Of a stretch of 64,000 nt of DNA, positions 45,514 to 55,660 are shown piece by piece (position 1 is the first letter of the stretch; the number at the start of each line of letters is the position of its first letter). Below the pieces are notes generated by a model, which did no database searches, had not been told where the DNA came from, and was given only the letters and a program-made list of their open reading frames with translations. The DNA comes from Gloeobacter morelensis MG652769 (GTDB taxonomy: Bacteria > Cyanobacteriota > Cyanobacteriia > Gloeobacterales > Gloeobacteraceae), in contig NZ_CP063845.1 of assembly GCF_021018745.1 (NCBI RefSeq), positions 4,650,001-4,714,000 on the forward strand. Direction: 5' to 3'. A program made the position numbers and the translations under genes.

Positions 45514-46359
45514 CTAAGCGATGAGCATGGCGGCTGCCAGCCGTTCGGCAATCGTTGACAGCAGTTCCTGGATTTGCTCCTTGTCGAAAGTAGAATTGTT
45601 GGGGCTGTCTACACAAAGGACGGCTATAGGCTCGCCGGCGGCATCGAGGACCGGTAAGCATATGAATGACCGGTAGCCTGGCTTCCTGCGCGGGTCGAAA
45701 AAGATGTAATCTTCGTCGTCTGCCAGCCACTGCCCGTTTCTCTCCAACATGTGGACCACGCGCACTTGCGGCGAGAGGAAAACTTTCGCGGCCACCCCTG
45801 GGCGAAAAGTCGGAGCCGGCGACGTCAGAGGAAAAACCGTCCTTTGAACGGTTTCGATCGGGACACGAGCCGTTCGCCACATGGCAAGAGCACCGCCACG
45901 GGCGGGGTCCGGGCGCAGCACAGAGATCCTTGTGGCTTCTTGCCCAAGCAGATCCAAGGTGTCCCGTAATAGCTCGTCGACGATGACGTCCAGGCGGGGT
46001 GTGTCTTGAGGTGCTGCAGTCTTCTCGCTGAGCAACCTTAGAAGGCTGTCGTCGAGTTTGTTGATAGACACGGCCTTGTCGGTGGCTTCCGTTTGCAGAA
46101 GCCAGACGTACAAAAACCACACGAGCGGGAAGCCAAGCAGGAGCAAGCTGGCTAAGGCAAGCTGCCACGTCTTCACACTCACGGTTTGTTCGAGAAAGCC
46201 TGGCAGTGTAAGGGCAATTGCGTCAAATCTATTTCCAACGAAGCCGGACCAAGCCGGTATGATCAACATGCCGGAAATCAAAGTGGCAAAGAACTTGAGC
46301 CAGTTGGGAGTTGCCTGCCACAGCTGTAGCAGTCGCTTGGGCATCATGCTATTGCTCAA
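45514..46359 (-). CDS. Membrane-anchored GAF domain protein
   Basis: 281 residues. Two N-terminal membrane helices (about 20-40 and 66-88) are followed by a linker helix and a C-terminal GAF-like domain (about 115-281): GQEATRISVLRPD, HMLERNGQWLADDEDYIFF, then GYRSFICLPVLDAAGEPIAVLCVDSP and an amphipathic last helix. GAF domains bind small ligands or mediate signalling; no output domain is attached. It lies about 250 bases downstream of the IS-split RelA/SpoT gene on the same strand, so both may belong to one module. Confidence 0.75.
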   Translation of the reverse strand: MSNSMMPKRLLQLWQATPNWLKFFATLISGMLIIPAWSGFVGNRFDAIALTLPGFLEQTVSVKTWQLALASLLLLGFPLVWFLYVWLLQTEATDKAVSINKLDDSLLRLLSEKTAAPQDTPRLDVIVDELLRDTLDLLGQEATRISVLRPDPARGGALAMWRTARVPIETVQRTVFPLTSPAPTFRPGVAAKVFLSPQVRVVHMLERNGQWLADDEDYIFFDPRRKPGYRSFICLPVLDAAGEPIAVLCVDSPNNSTFDKEQIQELLSTIAERLAAAMLIA

Positions 46360-46609
46360 AAACGGGAGTCAGCACAGTTTATCTTCTGCGTCCGAAGCGA
46401 ACATCGCGCTCACCGGGAACCAGCAGAAGGTGGTTCGATCCCAGATTCCACGTTCAGAGGGTGACAATGGCACGCTGGTTATTTCCTGCATGATGGGCAT
46501 GGGGGGGCAGATAGGCCAATCATCGGGACGAGCATGGCATGCACATCGCGCTTCAGGACCGGACGTCGGGCAACTGAGGCTAACATGCGATTTTTGAGTC
46601 TTCGCGCCG

Positions 46610-48526
46610 TCAATCGACATCGTCCTTCTCACCGGCAACATCCTCGCCGAACTCGCGTCGGCGCAGTTCGAAAGACTCTTCGCTGCGGCGACGCTCGGCC
46701 GCCGCTCTCTGCTCCAGCCTGCGGATATGCCGTTTGGCAAAGTCGCTTATCCGTTGGCGCGGATCAGTAAGCCATGCATCCATCTCCTTTTTCTTTTCCT
46801 CATAGGCTTCGACCAAGCCGAATTCACCACGCACGATGCCGGTTGAAGTGAGCGCACTTTCGATCTCACTCAGCAGTTGATCGTTCGGCTCAATGGCCTC
46901 GACAACCTGCTTACAAAGGCTATGAAGAAATGCCTCTCCCCTGTAAGTACTAAGTATTCGTACTACGAATTGCAGATCAGTGGCGCTGCCCGTCTGCACA
47001 AGCGCTGACAACGCTTGCTCAAACTCAGGCGAAAACTGCGGAAACACTGCCTTGAGCAACCATACACAACTGAAGGCGAACGCCCCCTCGGCCTCGCCAT
47101 ACCAACCTCTCACTGTTGACACGAGCTCGGGCGGGTTCTTCGATAGCAGGTCTGAAAGCCTATGCAACTTGATCGGCATATCGGCGTAGCCATCCGGTCG
47201 ATCGCTTGGAGCCAGCCGCATCCGTTTGCCGAAGAAGTCGATCACTTTATCCGGCCATTTGGTTGCGATAGCCGCCAAAACCTCTTCCACCTCGTAGTCG
47301 TCAATCCTTGGGTGTTGGACGAGGCTTGCAAGCACCACGCCGGCCTGTTCGGCGGACAAAGCTTTGATAAGGGAGCTCTGATTCAGGCTAAGACGCAGCC
47401 CATACACCTTGACCCAGTGGGTGTCGTTCTTCTTCGCCAAAAATGCGAGCGCTGGAAGGAAAAGGCGATCAACCAAGCCGCCCGCGACTTCGTCGTGACG
47501 CGAGGCGGCAACCCCGACGAGATTGAGGACAGCAAGTGAGTCATCTCGCCCGATGGCCACCTGAAGTGCCTGATCGAGCAGCGCGCCATCAAGTGTCTTG
47601 TCAGATTGAAGGTACAAAGAGATCTGGCGGACGTAGCGCCCGTCACTCAGCCACTGTCGCAAAAGGGCTTGCACCGCATCGTGGCACTGACCACCATCAA
47701 GGCCAACGAGCATTGCTGGAAGGAAGTCGGCCAATCGCTCGTCGAGCTGGTGGAGATAACCGTACACAATCTCCGGCCTCGCAACTCCCAGCCTCCCGAG
47801 GAATTGTTCAAAACTGGGGGCCAGATCTTCGAATCCGGCGGCGGCACAGCGGCGCAGCATGTCGAGCCATTGGGCGGCATTGTCCGGGTTGACCTCTGCT
47901 ACCAGGTCTTCGACGCGGCGCTTGCGATAGTCTCCCTGGCCACCGTATTCGAAATTGGGGTCTTCCCATGCCGGCGCAAAAACCGACTTGTACCCGACTA
48001 GAACCTTGTAGATCTCGAAACTGTCGTCACTATTGACGCGATCACTGTATTCCAAGATGGCATCCCTGAGCTCCTCTTGCGCTGCAGCAAGATCATTGTC
48101 TGAAGCAGCACCAGCGACGGGGGGACTACTGCGGCGATACAGCCATAGCAGGTCGTGCTCGAGATCCTGCTGCAACTTATAGCTCAGCTCGGACGCGATC
48201 TCGGTGTAGAACTGAACAACCGTCAGACTGTCGCGGAGCACAAGCAGCTTCAGATCCTTCGAACCTTCGCCGGCGTCGGCAATCTTCGTCGCAGCGGTCA
48301 TTGCCTGGATGATAATTAGCCTCTCCGCATCGGTTTCCGCTGTGCCAAACATCGATTTGAGAATATTGATGGCACTTGTACGCGTGCGTTCCAGCAGTTC
48401 ATCGACACCAACAGCGGCTTGATAAGTCGTGACGCGGTCGAACCCACTTTCATAGCCGTGGATTTCAGAGCGCAGCACGTTGTGCAACATGGCGATGAGC
48501 ACGGGTCGCGCAGGGGCGGCCGCCAC
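46610..48526 (-). pseudogene. 3' part of an IS-interrupted RelA/SpoT-domain gene
   Basis: 638 codons, open from the edge of the ISL3 element at 48534 to the stop at 46610. It encodes the C-terminal two thirds of the split protein: a mainly helical region (AINILKSMFGTAETDAERL ... VLIAMLHNVLRSEI) with repeated Leu/Ala helical hairpins that look HEAT-like, ending in a charged coil (HIRRLEQRAAAERRRSEE). If the insertion and one copy of the 8-bp duplication are removed, the frame joins exactly to the 5' part at 49766-50878. A GTG at the junction (48526) might start a separate product, but no ribosome site is visible. Confidence 0.8.
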
Positions 48527-48534
48527 CAGACTCA
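48527..48534. repeat. Target-site duplication, left copy (ISL3 element)
   Basis: CAGACTCA, identical to 49766-49773. Confidence 0.9.
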
Positions 48535-49765
48535 GGCTCTCCTGACTTCAGTGTGAAGGGGAGCCTTTTCCCGTAAAGCAGGCCAGCAGACGCAGACGCA
48601 GGTTCTCAAAGTTTGTAAAGCCGTAACCTTGACGCTTAATCAACTTGATTCGATTGTTGATTCCCTCCATTACACCGCTACTCGAACGACTGATAAAATA
48701 GTTGCAGATCCCCTCGAAATGCTCACTAATCGTCTGCACCACCTTCCCATAGACCTTGCGAACTTTCAGCAGCCATGCTTCCAAGTTCCGCTGTCCTTCT
48801 TCCACTGTCTGACTCTCTTCATAAATTAACCGAAATTCTTCTTTGTATTCGTAGGCCTGACGCAAACGCTTGTCCCGCTGCAGAGCGGCCTCCAACTTCT
48901 CACTCTCCTCGACACTCAAGTCCTTGCCATTCTTCAGCAAACAGCACTGCTCCTTGCGTTTGCCAATGCCACACTGACGGGCAATCTTTTTGACCTCGGA
49001 CACAACCATCCGCATCACGTGAAATCGGTCGTAGACAATCACGGCATTCGGAAACACTTGCTGCACAACCTTCGTAAATCCTCCCCACATGTCTATGCTC
49101 ACTTCCTCGACCGCTTCACGCACCGAGGATGCTTGCCTTGACAGGTTTTCGATGATCTCCTTCTGTTTATGGCTGTCCACCACTTCCAGCAGTTCGCCCG
49201 TCTCAATATTGCTGACGACCGTCTTGAAATCGTGACCTCGCCGCATGCCGAACTCATCGATGCTTATGCGTACCACTGCGTCCCAGTCTTTTTTTTGACT
49301 GTGCCGCCACATGCTCAAATATGCCGCGCACTTCCTCCGGGCTGATCCCTTCTTCGCGGGCAATCTGTTCGAGGCTTGAGTGTTGTACCCGTTCATAAAC
49401 ATCCTGCTCAAAACGTCGAGTATGTCGCCGCCGCCAATCGACAAACTCCAATTGCTCGGTGGCGTAGCGTTGGCAATCTGGACAGTGAAATTGACGGCGG
49501 GGGATTTGTAGATGGACGGGTCGTTTGAGAATAGCCAAGTCGCGAATGATTACTTTTGGTGCTTGATGGACACGGTCAATGAACCGTCCACAACCAGGGC
49601 AACGCATGCCGTCACTGAGAGGGCGCAACTGCAACAGCCACCCCTTGTCGGTCTTGGAGTAGGATTCGACGTAGATGTTCGGTAGTTCGAGGAGTTCGGT
49701 GATTTCGAGGCCCATTGGCAGAATGTATAGCTGCACACATTCTACACACTCGTTTCAGGAGACCC
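48535..49765 (-). mobile_element. ISL3 family insertion sequence (1231 bp)
   Basis: Imperfect terminal inverted repeats begin GGCTCTCCTGA (left) and, in reverse complement, GGGTCTCCTGA (right), with AGTGTG conserved further in. The 8-bp direct repeats CAGACTCA, the size usual for ISL3, flank it exactly. It carries one transposase reading frame broken by a shift at an A8 run. It is inserted in a RelA/SpoT-domain gene. Confidence 0.92.
48548..49715 (-). pseudogene. ISL3 family transposase with one frameshift
   Basis: The N-terminal frame opens at an ATG at 49715 (MGLEITELLELPN; a GTG at 49736 is also possible) and has the zinc-binding CPGCG ... HCPDC and a helix-turn-helix (SLEQIAREEGISPEEV). 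It runs into a stop after an A8 run (T8 on the plus strand at 49289-49296). One base fewer would continue in frame as AQSKKDWDAVVRISIDEFG. The downstream frame carries the DDE residues: SIDEFGMRRG (D), VIVYDRFHVM (D) and SGVMEGINNRIK (E). Either the copy is inactivated, or slippage on the A-run makes some full-length product. Confidence 0.85.
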
Positions 49766-49773
49766 CAGACTCA
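49766..49773. repeat. Target-site duplication, right copy (ISL3 element)
   Basis: CAGACTCA, matching 48527-48534. Confidence 0.9.
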
Positions 49774-50878
49774 TCGACCGGATCTTCTCGACGAGGCGGT
49801 ACTGAACTTGGGATCCGACCTGCTTCCAGACCCACCAGTTATGTTCTGCGAGATGCTTAGCCGATTCAAGCCAGCGATGACGTTCCCACTCACTCAAGAC
49901 TCCTGGATAGAGGTTGCATATGGCATCGAAAGTGGCCTCAACATCGTGGTACCGTAGCTTGTCGATGATGTCGGCGGCGACATCGGTGATCTGCTCGACC
50001 GTGCGCCCGGGCAGATCGCCAAACGGCGTTTCTATGGGCCGCGTTGGCGTCGTTCTAGCTTGCTTGACCGCCTCGACGACAGCGCTGCGAATGTCAGCCT
50101 GGACGCCGGCTATATCGTCGTAGTAAGGGAGGACGTACTCGGCGAAGCGCTCGATGAGTTCATGACGTGCGTTGTTGTCCTCGCAATCGACGAGCGCCGG
50201 TAAGGCGCCACGAGCAAACAATTCCTTGCCACTCGACAGCCGCTCGAAGTCGGCAAGCACCTTCTGAAACTCATAGCCTGCGGGCAGCAGATAATCGCGC
50301 ATGATAGCTTTCATTCGCTTCTCGATCGCCTGCATAAGGCGGCTGCCGAATTTGCCATTAAGTTCTGGCTTTTTGTAGATCGTGTCGTGAGCCATCTCCG
50401 ACCATGCATGGTTCAGCGTGGTCTGCACCTGCACCTCGCACCACATATCGGCGAAGCGGCTGTATTCGGCGAGAGCGGTGCGCTGCGGTTTGAGTTTTAC
50501 GACGTAATTGTTCGAAATAAAGTGTTCGCTGGCGGAGCTGGCGTCACCGCGCGGATGATGGATCTTGGTGCGATCCCAGTCGATTTCGAAATTTTCTCTG
50601 ACGATGTCCGACGACAGAAAGCGAGAGACATCGGAATTGGTGTAAAACACGAGCCGACAGCCAGCGAGATCCTTGACATCAGTCTCAAGACTTTCGGTTT
50701 CCAGCTTCCCGTCTTTGATGAGCTTCTTCCTCAGCGACTCAGGCTCCTTGGCGCGGTGCTGGACTTGCTGCAGGCGCAGACCGGGCAGGGCGAGTATGGT
50801 TGCATGGAGAATATTGACCACGGTCTGTGCAAGATCGGCATAGTCGGCGCGCTTCTTCACGTAGGTCTCAAAGTTCAT
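49766..50878 (-). pseudogene. 5' part of an IS-interrupted RelA/SpoT-domain gene
   Basis: 371 codons from the ATG at 50878 to the ISL3 edge, then 7 IS-derived codons to a TAG at 49742. Residues about 40-190 form a RelA/SpoT nucleotidyltransferase-like domain: RAKEPESLRKKLIKD, LETDVKDLAGCRLVFY and CEVQVQTTLNHAWSEMAHDTIYK (E-x-Q and the HAW-E-H-D-x-YK motif). Where (p)ppGpp synthetases have a YRSIH guanine-contact loop, this protein reads about FISNN, so the usual activity is doubtful. A helical region follows. The restored gene would give about 1009 residues with the 46610-48526 segment. Confidence 0.82.
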
Positions 50879-51020
50879 ACTCGACCGCACCAGGTTGCAA
50901 AAGGGAGCTTGACACTACCAGTAAAGCAGGCACGCTGACCATTATTTAGGATTAACGAGAAAGCACAGCAGATTTTGATCTTTGGCTCGCTCCAAAGTCG
51001 ATCGCCGCATCCGCCTTTAG

Positions 51021-51158
51021 ACAAATGCAGTCGCCGCCGGGTATCGGACTGGCGAGTACTCCGTGGGACACACGGTGGAAGCCTGTGGAGCGAACGTCAG
51101 ACCCGAAGGAGCAGGTTCTGGAGGGCACTTGCATCGAAGCAGGAACTCCCAATCGTGA
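51021..51158 (+). pseudogene. C-terminal remnant of an IS200/IS605-type TnpB gene
   Basis: 45 codons ending in TGA read NAVAAGYRTGEYS then GHTVEACGANVRPEGAGSGG and a short basic tail. The ACGANVRPEG ending is, from memory, characteristic of TnpB (IS605 OrfB) C-termini. A stop codon sits directly upstream, so everything 5', including the RuvC-like domain, is missing. The sequence after it (to about 51205, ending GGATGTCAA) looks like the right end of such an element. Confidence 0.6.
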
Positions 51159-51206
51159 GGTTTGGGAATCTGCCCACTTCAGGGGGCGAAGGATGTCAAC
51201 CCGACC
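51159..51206 (+). mobile_element. Probable right end of an IS605-like element
   Basis: The stretch GTTTGGGAATCTGCCC, then CTTCAGGGGGCGAAGG and ATGTCAA has the imperfect hairpin and TCAA-type terminus usual for IS200/IS605 right ends. In intact elements this region overlaps the guide (omega) RNA. The left end is not visible. Confidence 0.4.
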
Positions 51207-51219
51207 AAGGCTACAAAGT

Positions 51220-51560
51220 TCAAGGACTGTCCGGGTCAATCCCTGCGGCCCGCAGCTTTTCAGCAAGGTCCGCGGCCCGTTGTTCAGCTTGCAGGAGTTT
51301 ATCGGCTGCCTGACACAGTGCGGCGACAAGCTCCAAGGAGATGGGCAACTTCCAACCGTTGTCTATCCGGTAGAAACCGATGAGCTTTTCCTCCGCCTGC
51401 AACCTGAGACCCAGGACAGCACTGGAGGAATCGGCGATCGGTGTGTACCGATTAACCGGCTCCCCTTCCTCCTGCACCGTCTGCAATCGGTACCCCTGCA
51501 ACTTCCCCTCAACCCATTCACCCCGCCAGGGAGTGCAAGGCTGCTTCCCGCCCTTAATAC
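51220..51560 (-). pseudogene. C-terminal fragment of a Uma2 family protein
   Basis: The frame reads WVEGKLQGYRL, then VNRYTPIADSSSAVLGLRLQ, and a coiled tail ADKLLQAEQRAADLAEKLRA ending AGIDPDSP, the ending also seen in the complete Uma2 protein at 24537-25202. The endonuclease-fold core is missing; a stop lies just upstream. The break lies next to the start of the AlaRS-like gene, so a rearrangement probably removed the 5' part. Confidence 0.6.
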
Positions 51561-51610
51561 CCGGCGCGCTTGTCCCTTAGAAAAAGGGCAGTCGCTCTCG
51601 GCATCACCAG

Positions 51611-52960
51611 ATGGAAGAATCGCGCGCCCAGGGACAGCCGGAAGCGGCGGCCACCGCCGACCGCAACGGCGAAGCAAAGACGGTCTTTGTCGGGCACCGC
51701 ACCCTTGCTGCTCCCGCGCAGGTGCTGGGCATCCTGGCGGGCGGCAAACCCTGCGCCGAGGCGGGGGCGGGGGCCGAGGTGGTGGTGGTGCTCAGCCACA
51801 GCCCTTTTCTCGCCGAGGGCAGCGGCCAGGCCTGCGACCAGGGGGTGCTCGCGGCCGAAAATCTGGTCGTGGCCGTCGAAGCGGTGCGCAGACAGGGTGC
51901 CGTCTACCTGCACAAAGGCAAAGTGCAGCGCGGCGAACTGAAAGTCGGCGCGACCGTCCAGGCACAGGTGAACGCCGTTCGCCGCCGGTTGGTGCAGACG
52001 CACCACAGCGCCATCCACCTGCTGCATGCCGCCCTGCGCCGGGTACTGGGGGCCGAAATCGAGCAGCGCGGAGCGCTTGCAGGCCCCGACCGTTTGCGCT
52101 TCGAGTTTGCGACCCCCCGGCCCCTGGGCGAGCAGGAGGTGGCCCGCGTCGAGCAGGTGGTCAACCTCTGGGTGCTGGAAGGCCACCCTCTGGGGGTGGA
52201 GACGATGCCCGCCGAAAAAGCGCGGCAAATCGGGGCCTTACCCTTTCCAGGGGAGCGCTACGGCGAACAGGTGCGCGTCGTCGGCGCCCCGGAGATTGGT
52301 TTCGAGCTGTGTGGCGGCACCCACGTCTCCAACACTGTCGAAATCGGGCCATTCAAGATCGTCGGCGAAAGCGAGCCGGAGGCGGGTGTACGGCGCATCG
52401 AGGCGGTGGCGGGGCTCGCCGTGCTTGATTATCTGCGCGCCCACGAACAGATCACCCGCGTCCTGAGCACCCAATTTCAAGCCCCCCTCGCCCAGTTGCC
52501 CGAGCGGCTGGGGGCCGTACTTTCCCAGGCGCAGCGGGCGATCTCTCAGGTCGAGGGCCTCAAAGTCGCCCTGGCGCTTGCCCGCTGCGAAGCCTGCCTG
52601 GGCGAAGTCGAGCAGTACGGCCAGTACCGGGTGCTGGTGGCCGATCTGGGCGACACCGAACCCGCAGCACTGGCGGCGGCGGCCGAAGGGACGCTGAGCA
52701 AGCTGAGCGAAGGAACGGTGGTGCTGGGATCTACTCCTGGGGCGGACGCGGTGGCGTTCGCCGTGGCTTTTAGCCCAAAGGCGGTGGGCCTCGGTCTCAA
52801 TGCCGGCCAGTTTGCCGCCGCCCTCGCCCAACTGACCGGCGGCGGCGACACCCAGGGTAACGCCCAAATCGCCCAGGCTGGAGGGCGGCAGCCCACCAGA
52901 CTCAAAGCGGCGCTGGATCTGGCCTTTGCGAAGCTCTACGACACGTTCAACGACACATAA
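51611..52960 (+). CDS. AlaRS-like protein lacking the catalytic domain (AlaX-like editing factor with C-Ala domain)
   Basis: 449 residues that align, by eye, with residues of alanyl-tRNA synthetase from just after the catalytic and tRNA-recognition domains to the end. The editing-site zinc ligands are kept: HSAIH (HX3H) and CGGTH (CX3H). The [18 protein letters not shown] segment and the DHHA1/C-Ala tail (FAVAFSPKAVGLGLNAGQF, GGGDTQGNAQIAQAGG) also remain. It likely hydrolyses Ser- or Gly-tRNA-Ala in trans. The gene is a diverged neighbour duplicate of alaS, which begins 84 bases downstream in the same direction. The start at 51611 is uncertain because no clear ribosome site is visible. Confidence 0.75.
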   Translation: MEESRAQGQPEAAATADRNGEAKTVFVGHRTLAAPAQVLGILAGGKPCAEAGAGAEVVVVLSHSPFLAEGSGQACDQGVLAAENLVVAVEAVRRQGAVYLHKGKVQRGELKVGATVQAQVNAVRRRLVQTHHSAIHLLHAALRRVLGAEIEQRGALAGPDRLRFEFATPRPLGEQEVARVEQVVNLWVLEGHPLGVETMPAEKARQIGALPFPGERYGEQVRVVGAPEIGFELCGGTHVSNTVEIGPFKIVGESEPEAGVRRIEAVAGLAVLDYLRAHEQITRVLSTQFQAPLAQLPERLGAVLSQAQRAISQVEGLKVALALARCEACLGEVEQYGQYRVLVADLGDTEPAALAAAAEGTLSKLSEGTVVLGSTPGADAVAFAVAFSPKAVGLGLNAGQFAAALAQLTGGGDTQGNAQIAQAGGRQPTRLKAALDLAFAKLYDTFNDT

Positions 52961-53044
52961 GGGCCGGAAAATCTCGCTTCACCACCGCTTCCGGGGCATG
53001 GATGTTTTTTTACAATGGTGGGGTAGCTTGCCAGTGCCTCCGCC

Positions 53045-55660
53045 ATGCCGACCGTCCTGAGTGGAAATGCGATCCGCGAGAAGTTCCTGCAGTTTTTTGA
53101 GAGCAAGCAGCATCGGCGTTTGCCGAGCGCCTCGCTGGTGCCGGACGACCCGACGGTGCTCCTGACGATCGCGGGCATGCTGCCGTTTAAGCCGGTGTTC
53201 ATGGGCAAGCGCGAGCGGCCCGCCCCGCGCGTCACCACCTCCCAAAAGTGCGTGCGCACCAACGACATCGAGAACGTCGGCCGCACCGCCCGCCACCATA
53301 CCTTCTTCGAGATGCTGGGCAACTTTTCGTTCGGCGACTACTTCAAGCGCGAGGCGATCGGCTGGGCGTGGGAACTGGTCACCGGCGTCTTCGAGTTGCC
53401 CCCCGAAAGACTCTGGGTAAGCGTGTACGAGGAGGACGAGGAAGCCTTTGACCTCTGGCAGGAGGTGGCCGGTCTGCCGCCCGTGCGCGTGCGCATGATG
53501 GGCGCCGATTCCAATTTTTGGGAATCCGGTCCCACCGGACCCTGTGGGCCGTGCTCGGAGATTTACTACGACTTTCACCCCGAGCGGGGCGAAGGGGAGA
53601 TCGATCTCGACGACGACAGCCGCTTTCTGGAGATCTACAATCTGGTCTTCATGCAGCTCAACCGCGACAGCGAGGGCACCTTCAGCGAACTGCCGCGCAA
53701 GAACATCGACACCGGGCTGGGCCTGGAGCGCATGGCCCAGGTGCTCCAGGGCGTCCCCAACAACTACGAGACCGACCTGGTCTTCCCGATTATCCGCAAG
53801 GCCGAAGCGCTGAGTGGTCTCGATTACTTCAAAGCAGGGGACGAGCAAAAAATTTCGTTTAAAATTATCGGCGACCACACCCGCGCGGCAGTGCATCTAG
53901 TGGCCGACGGGGTGCTGCCCGGCAACCTCGGGCGCGGCTATATCCTCCGTCGGCTCATCCGCCGGATGGTTCGCCACGGGCGGATGCTGGGCATTGCAGG
54001 CAGCTTCCTGCCCCAGATGGCGACGGTGGCCGTCGAGTTGATGGGCGGGGCCTACCCGAATCTGCTCGAAAGCCGCGAAGTGATCCTGACCCGGCTTGCC
54101 AGCGAAGAAAGCCAGTTTCTGCAGACTTTGGAGACCGGCGAGCGGTTGCTCGATGAGATCCTGGGCCGCAGCGAAAAGCGGATTTCGGGAGTTGACGCAT
54201 TTATGCTCTACGACACCTACGGCTTTCCGCTGGAATTGACGATGGAGGTGGCGGCCGAGCGCGGCCTCGAAGTGGATGTGCCGGCTTACGAAGAAGCGAT
54301 GGAAAAGCAGCGCGAGCGGGCGCGCCGGGCGGCCAAAACGGTCGACCTCACCCAGGGAGCGAGCCTTGCCGACCTTGAGCGCACCGACTTTCTGGGCTAC
54401 CGCAACGTCGCTTCTGAAGCCGTGGTCAAGCTGGTGCTCTTCGAGGGCGAACCCATCGAACGGGCGAGTGCGGGGGCAAGCGTGCAGCTGGTGCTCGATC
54501 GGACGCCTTTCTACCCCGAAGGGGGCGGCCAGATCGGCGATCGGGGCTATCTGAGCGGTCCGGACCTGCTGGTGCGCATCGAAGATGTCCAGAAGCGCGA
54601 CACGGTGATTTTGCACACCGGCCGCATCGAGCGCGGGACCGTTGCCACCGGTGTCTCTGTACAGGCGCAGATCGATCTGGCCGACCGCCGCCGTTCCCAG
54701 GCCCACCACACCGCCACCCACCTGCTGCAGGCGGCTCTCAAAAAAGTGTTGGGTGAAAGTGTCCAACAGCAAGGTTCACTGGTGGCTTTCGATCGGCTGC
54801 GCTTCGACTTCTCCTGGCCCAAGGCGCTCAGCCAGGCTGAAATTCAGCAGGTCGAAGATCTGGTCAATACCTGGATTGCCGAGGCCCATACGCTCTCGCA
54901 GGAAGTGATGCCCATCGATCAGGCCAAAGCGCGCGGGGCACTCGCCTTTTTCGGCGAGAAGTACGGCTCCGAGGTGCGGGTGATCGACGTGCCAGGGGTG
55001 AGCATCGAACTGTGTGGCGGCACCCACGTGCGCAACACCGCCGAGATTGGCCTGTTCAAGATGGTCTCGGAGACGGGGATCGCCTCCGGGGTGCGCCGCA
55101 TCGAAGCGGTGGCAGGACCGGCGGTGCTCGAATATCTGCGCCTGCGCGATACGGTCACCCGCCAACTCGCCGACGAATTCAAAGTCCAAGTCGAGCAGAT
55201 CCCGCAGCGGGTGGCGGCCCTCACAAGCGACCTCAAGCAGGCGCAAAAGCAGATCGATGCGCTCAAAGCAGCCCTCGCCACCGCCCGCGCCGAGGCGCTT
55301 CTAGGCCAAGCGAAAGCGACTGGTAGCTTGCGGGTGCTGGTGGCCGATTTGGGCGATACCGAACCGGAAGCGCTCAAATCGGCGGCCGAGCACCTGCTCG
55401 CCAAACTGGGCGAGGGGGGTGCCGTCGTGTTGGGTTCCGCCCCGGCGGCCGACAAAGTCTCGCTCGTGGCGGCCTTCGGCAAAAACGCGATTGCCAAAGG
55501 GCTCAACGCCGGCAAGTTCGTGGGCGAGGTGGCCAAAATCACCGGCGGCGGCGGCGGCGGGCGGCCCAATCTTGCCCAGGCGGGCGGCAAGCAGCCCGAG
55601 AAGCTCAAAGATGCCCTCGACGAGGCATCTTCGAAGCTTTCCGGCGCGCTCGGCGCTTAG
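53045..55660 (+). CDS. alaS: Alanine--tRNA ligase
   Basis: Full-length class II synthetase, 871 residues. Motif 2 region is [22 protein letters not shown], motif 3 [13 protein letters not shown]. The editing domain has [12 protein letters not shown] and [13 protein letters not shown] with all zinc ligands. The C-Ala domain ends in [15 protein letters not shown]. It overlaps the convergent Uma2 gene by 4 bases. Its C-terminal half is plainly homologous to the preceding gene. Confidence 0.97.
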   Translation: MPTVLSGNAIREKFLQFFESKQHRRLPSASLVPDDPTVLLTIAGMLPFKPVFMGKRERPAPRVTTSQKCVRTNDIENVGRTARHHTFFEMLGNFSFGDYFKREAIGWAWELVTGVFELPPERLWVSVYEEDEEAFDLWQEVAGLPPVRVRMMGADSNFWESGPTGPCGPCSEIYYDFHPERGEGEIDLDDDSRFLEIYNLVFMQLNRDSEGTFSELPRKNIDTGLGLERMAQVLQGVPNNYETDLVFPIIRKAEALSGLDYFKAGDEQKISFKIIGDHTRAAVHLVADGVLPGNLGRGYILRRLIRRMVRHGRMLGIAGSFLPQMATVAVELMGGAYPNLLESREVILTRLASEESQFLQTLETGERLLDEILGRSEKRISGVDAFMLYDTYGFPLELTMEVAAERGLEVDVPAYEEAMEKQRERARRAAKTVDLTQGASLADLERTDFLGYRNVASEAVVKLVLFEGEPIERASAGASVQLVLDRTPFYPEGGGQIGDRGYLSGPDLLVRIEDVQKRDTVILHTGRIERGTVATGVSVQAQIDLADRRRSQAHHTATHLLQAALKKVLGESVQQQGSLVAFDRLRFDFSWPKALSQAEIQQVEDLVNTWIAEAHTLSQEVMPIDQAKARGALAFFGEKYGSEVRVIDVPGVSIELCGGTHVRNTAEIGLFKMVSETGIASGVRRIEAVAGPAVLEYLRLRDTVTRQLADEFKVQVEQIPQRVAALTSDLKQAQKQIDALKAALATARAEALLGQAKATGSLRVLVADLGDTEPEALKSAAEHLLAKLGEGGAVVLGSAPAADKVSLVAAFGKNAIAKGLNAGKFVGEVAKITGGGGGGRPNLAQAGGKQPEKLKDALDEASSKLSGALGA

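Noticed and set aside
48535-49765. TCTCCTGA at both ISL3 edges considered as the target duplication
   Set aside because: It is inverted, so it belongs to the terminal repeats; the direct repeat is CAGACTCA outside it.
51025-52428. 467-codon open frame on the plus strand
   Set aside because: Overlaps the AlaRS-like gene in another frame and has Arg/Gly-rich low-complexity composition.
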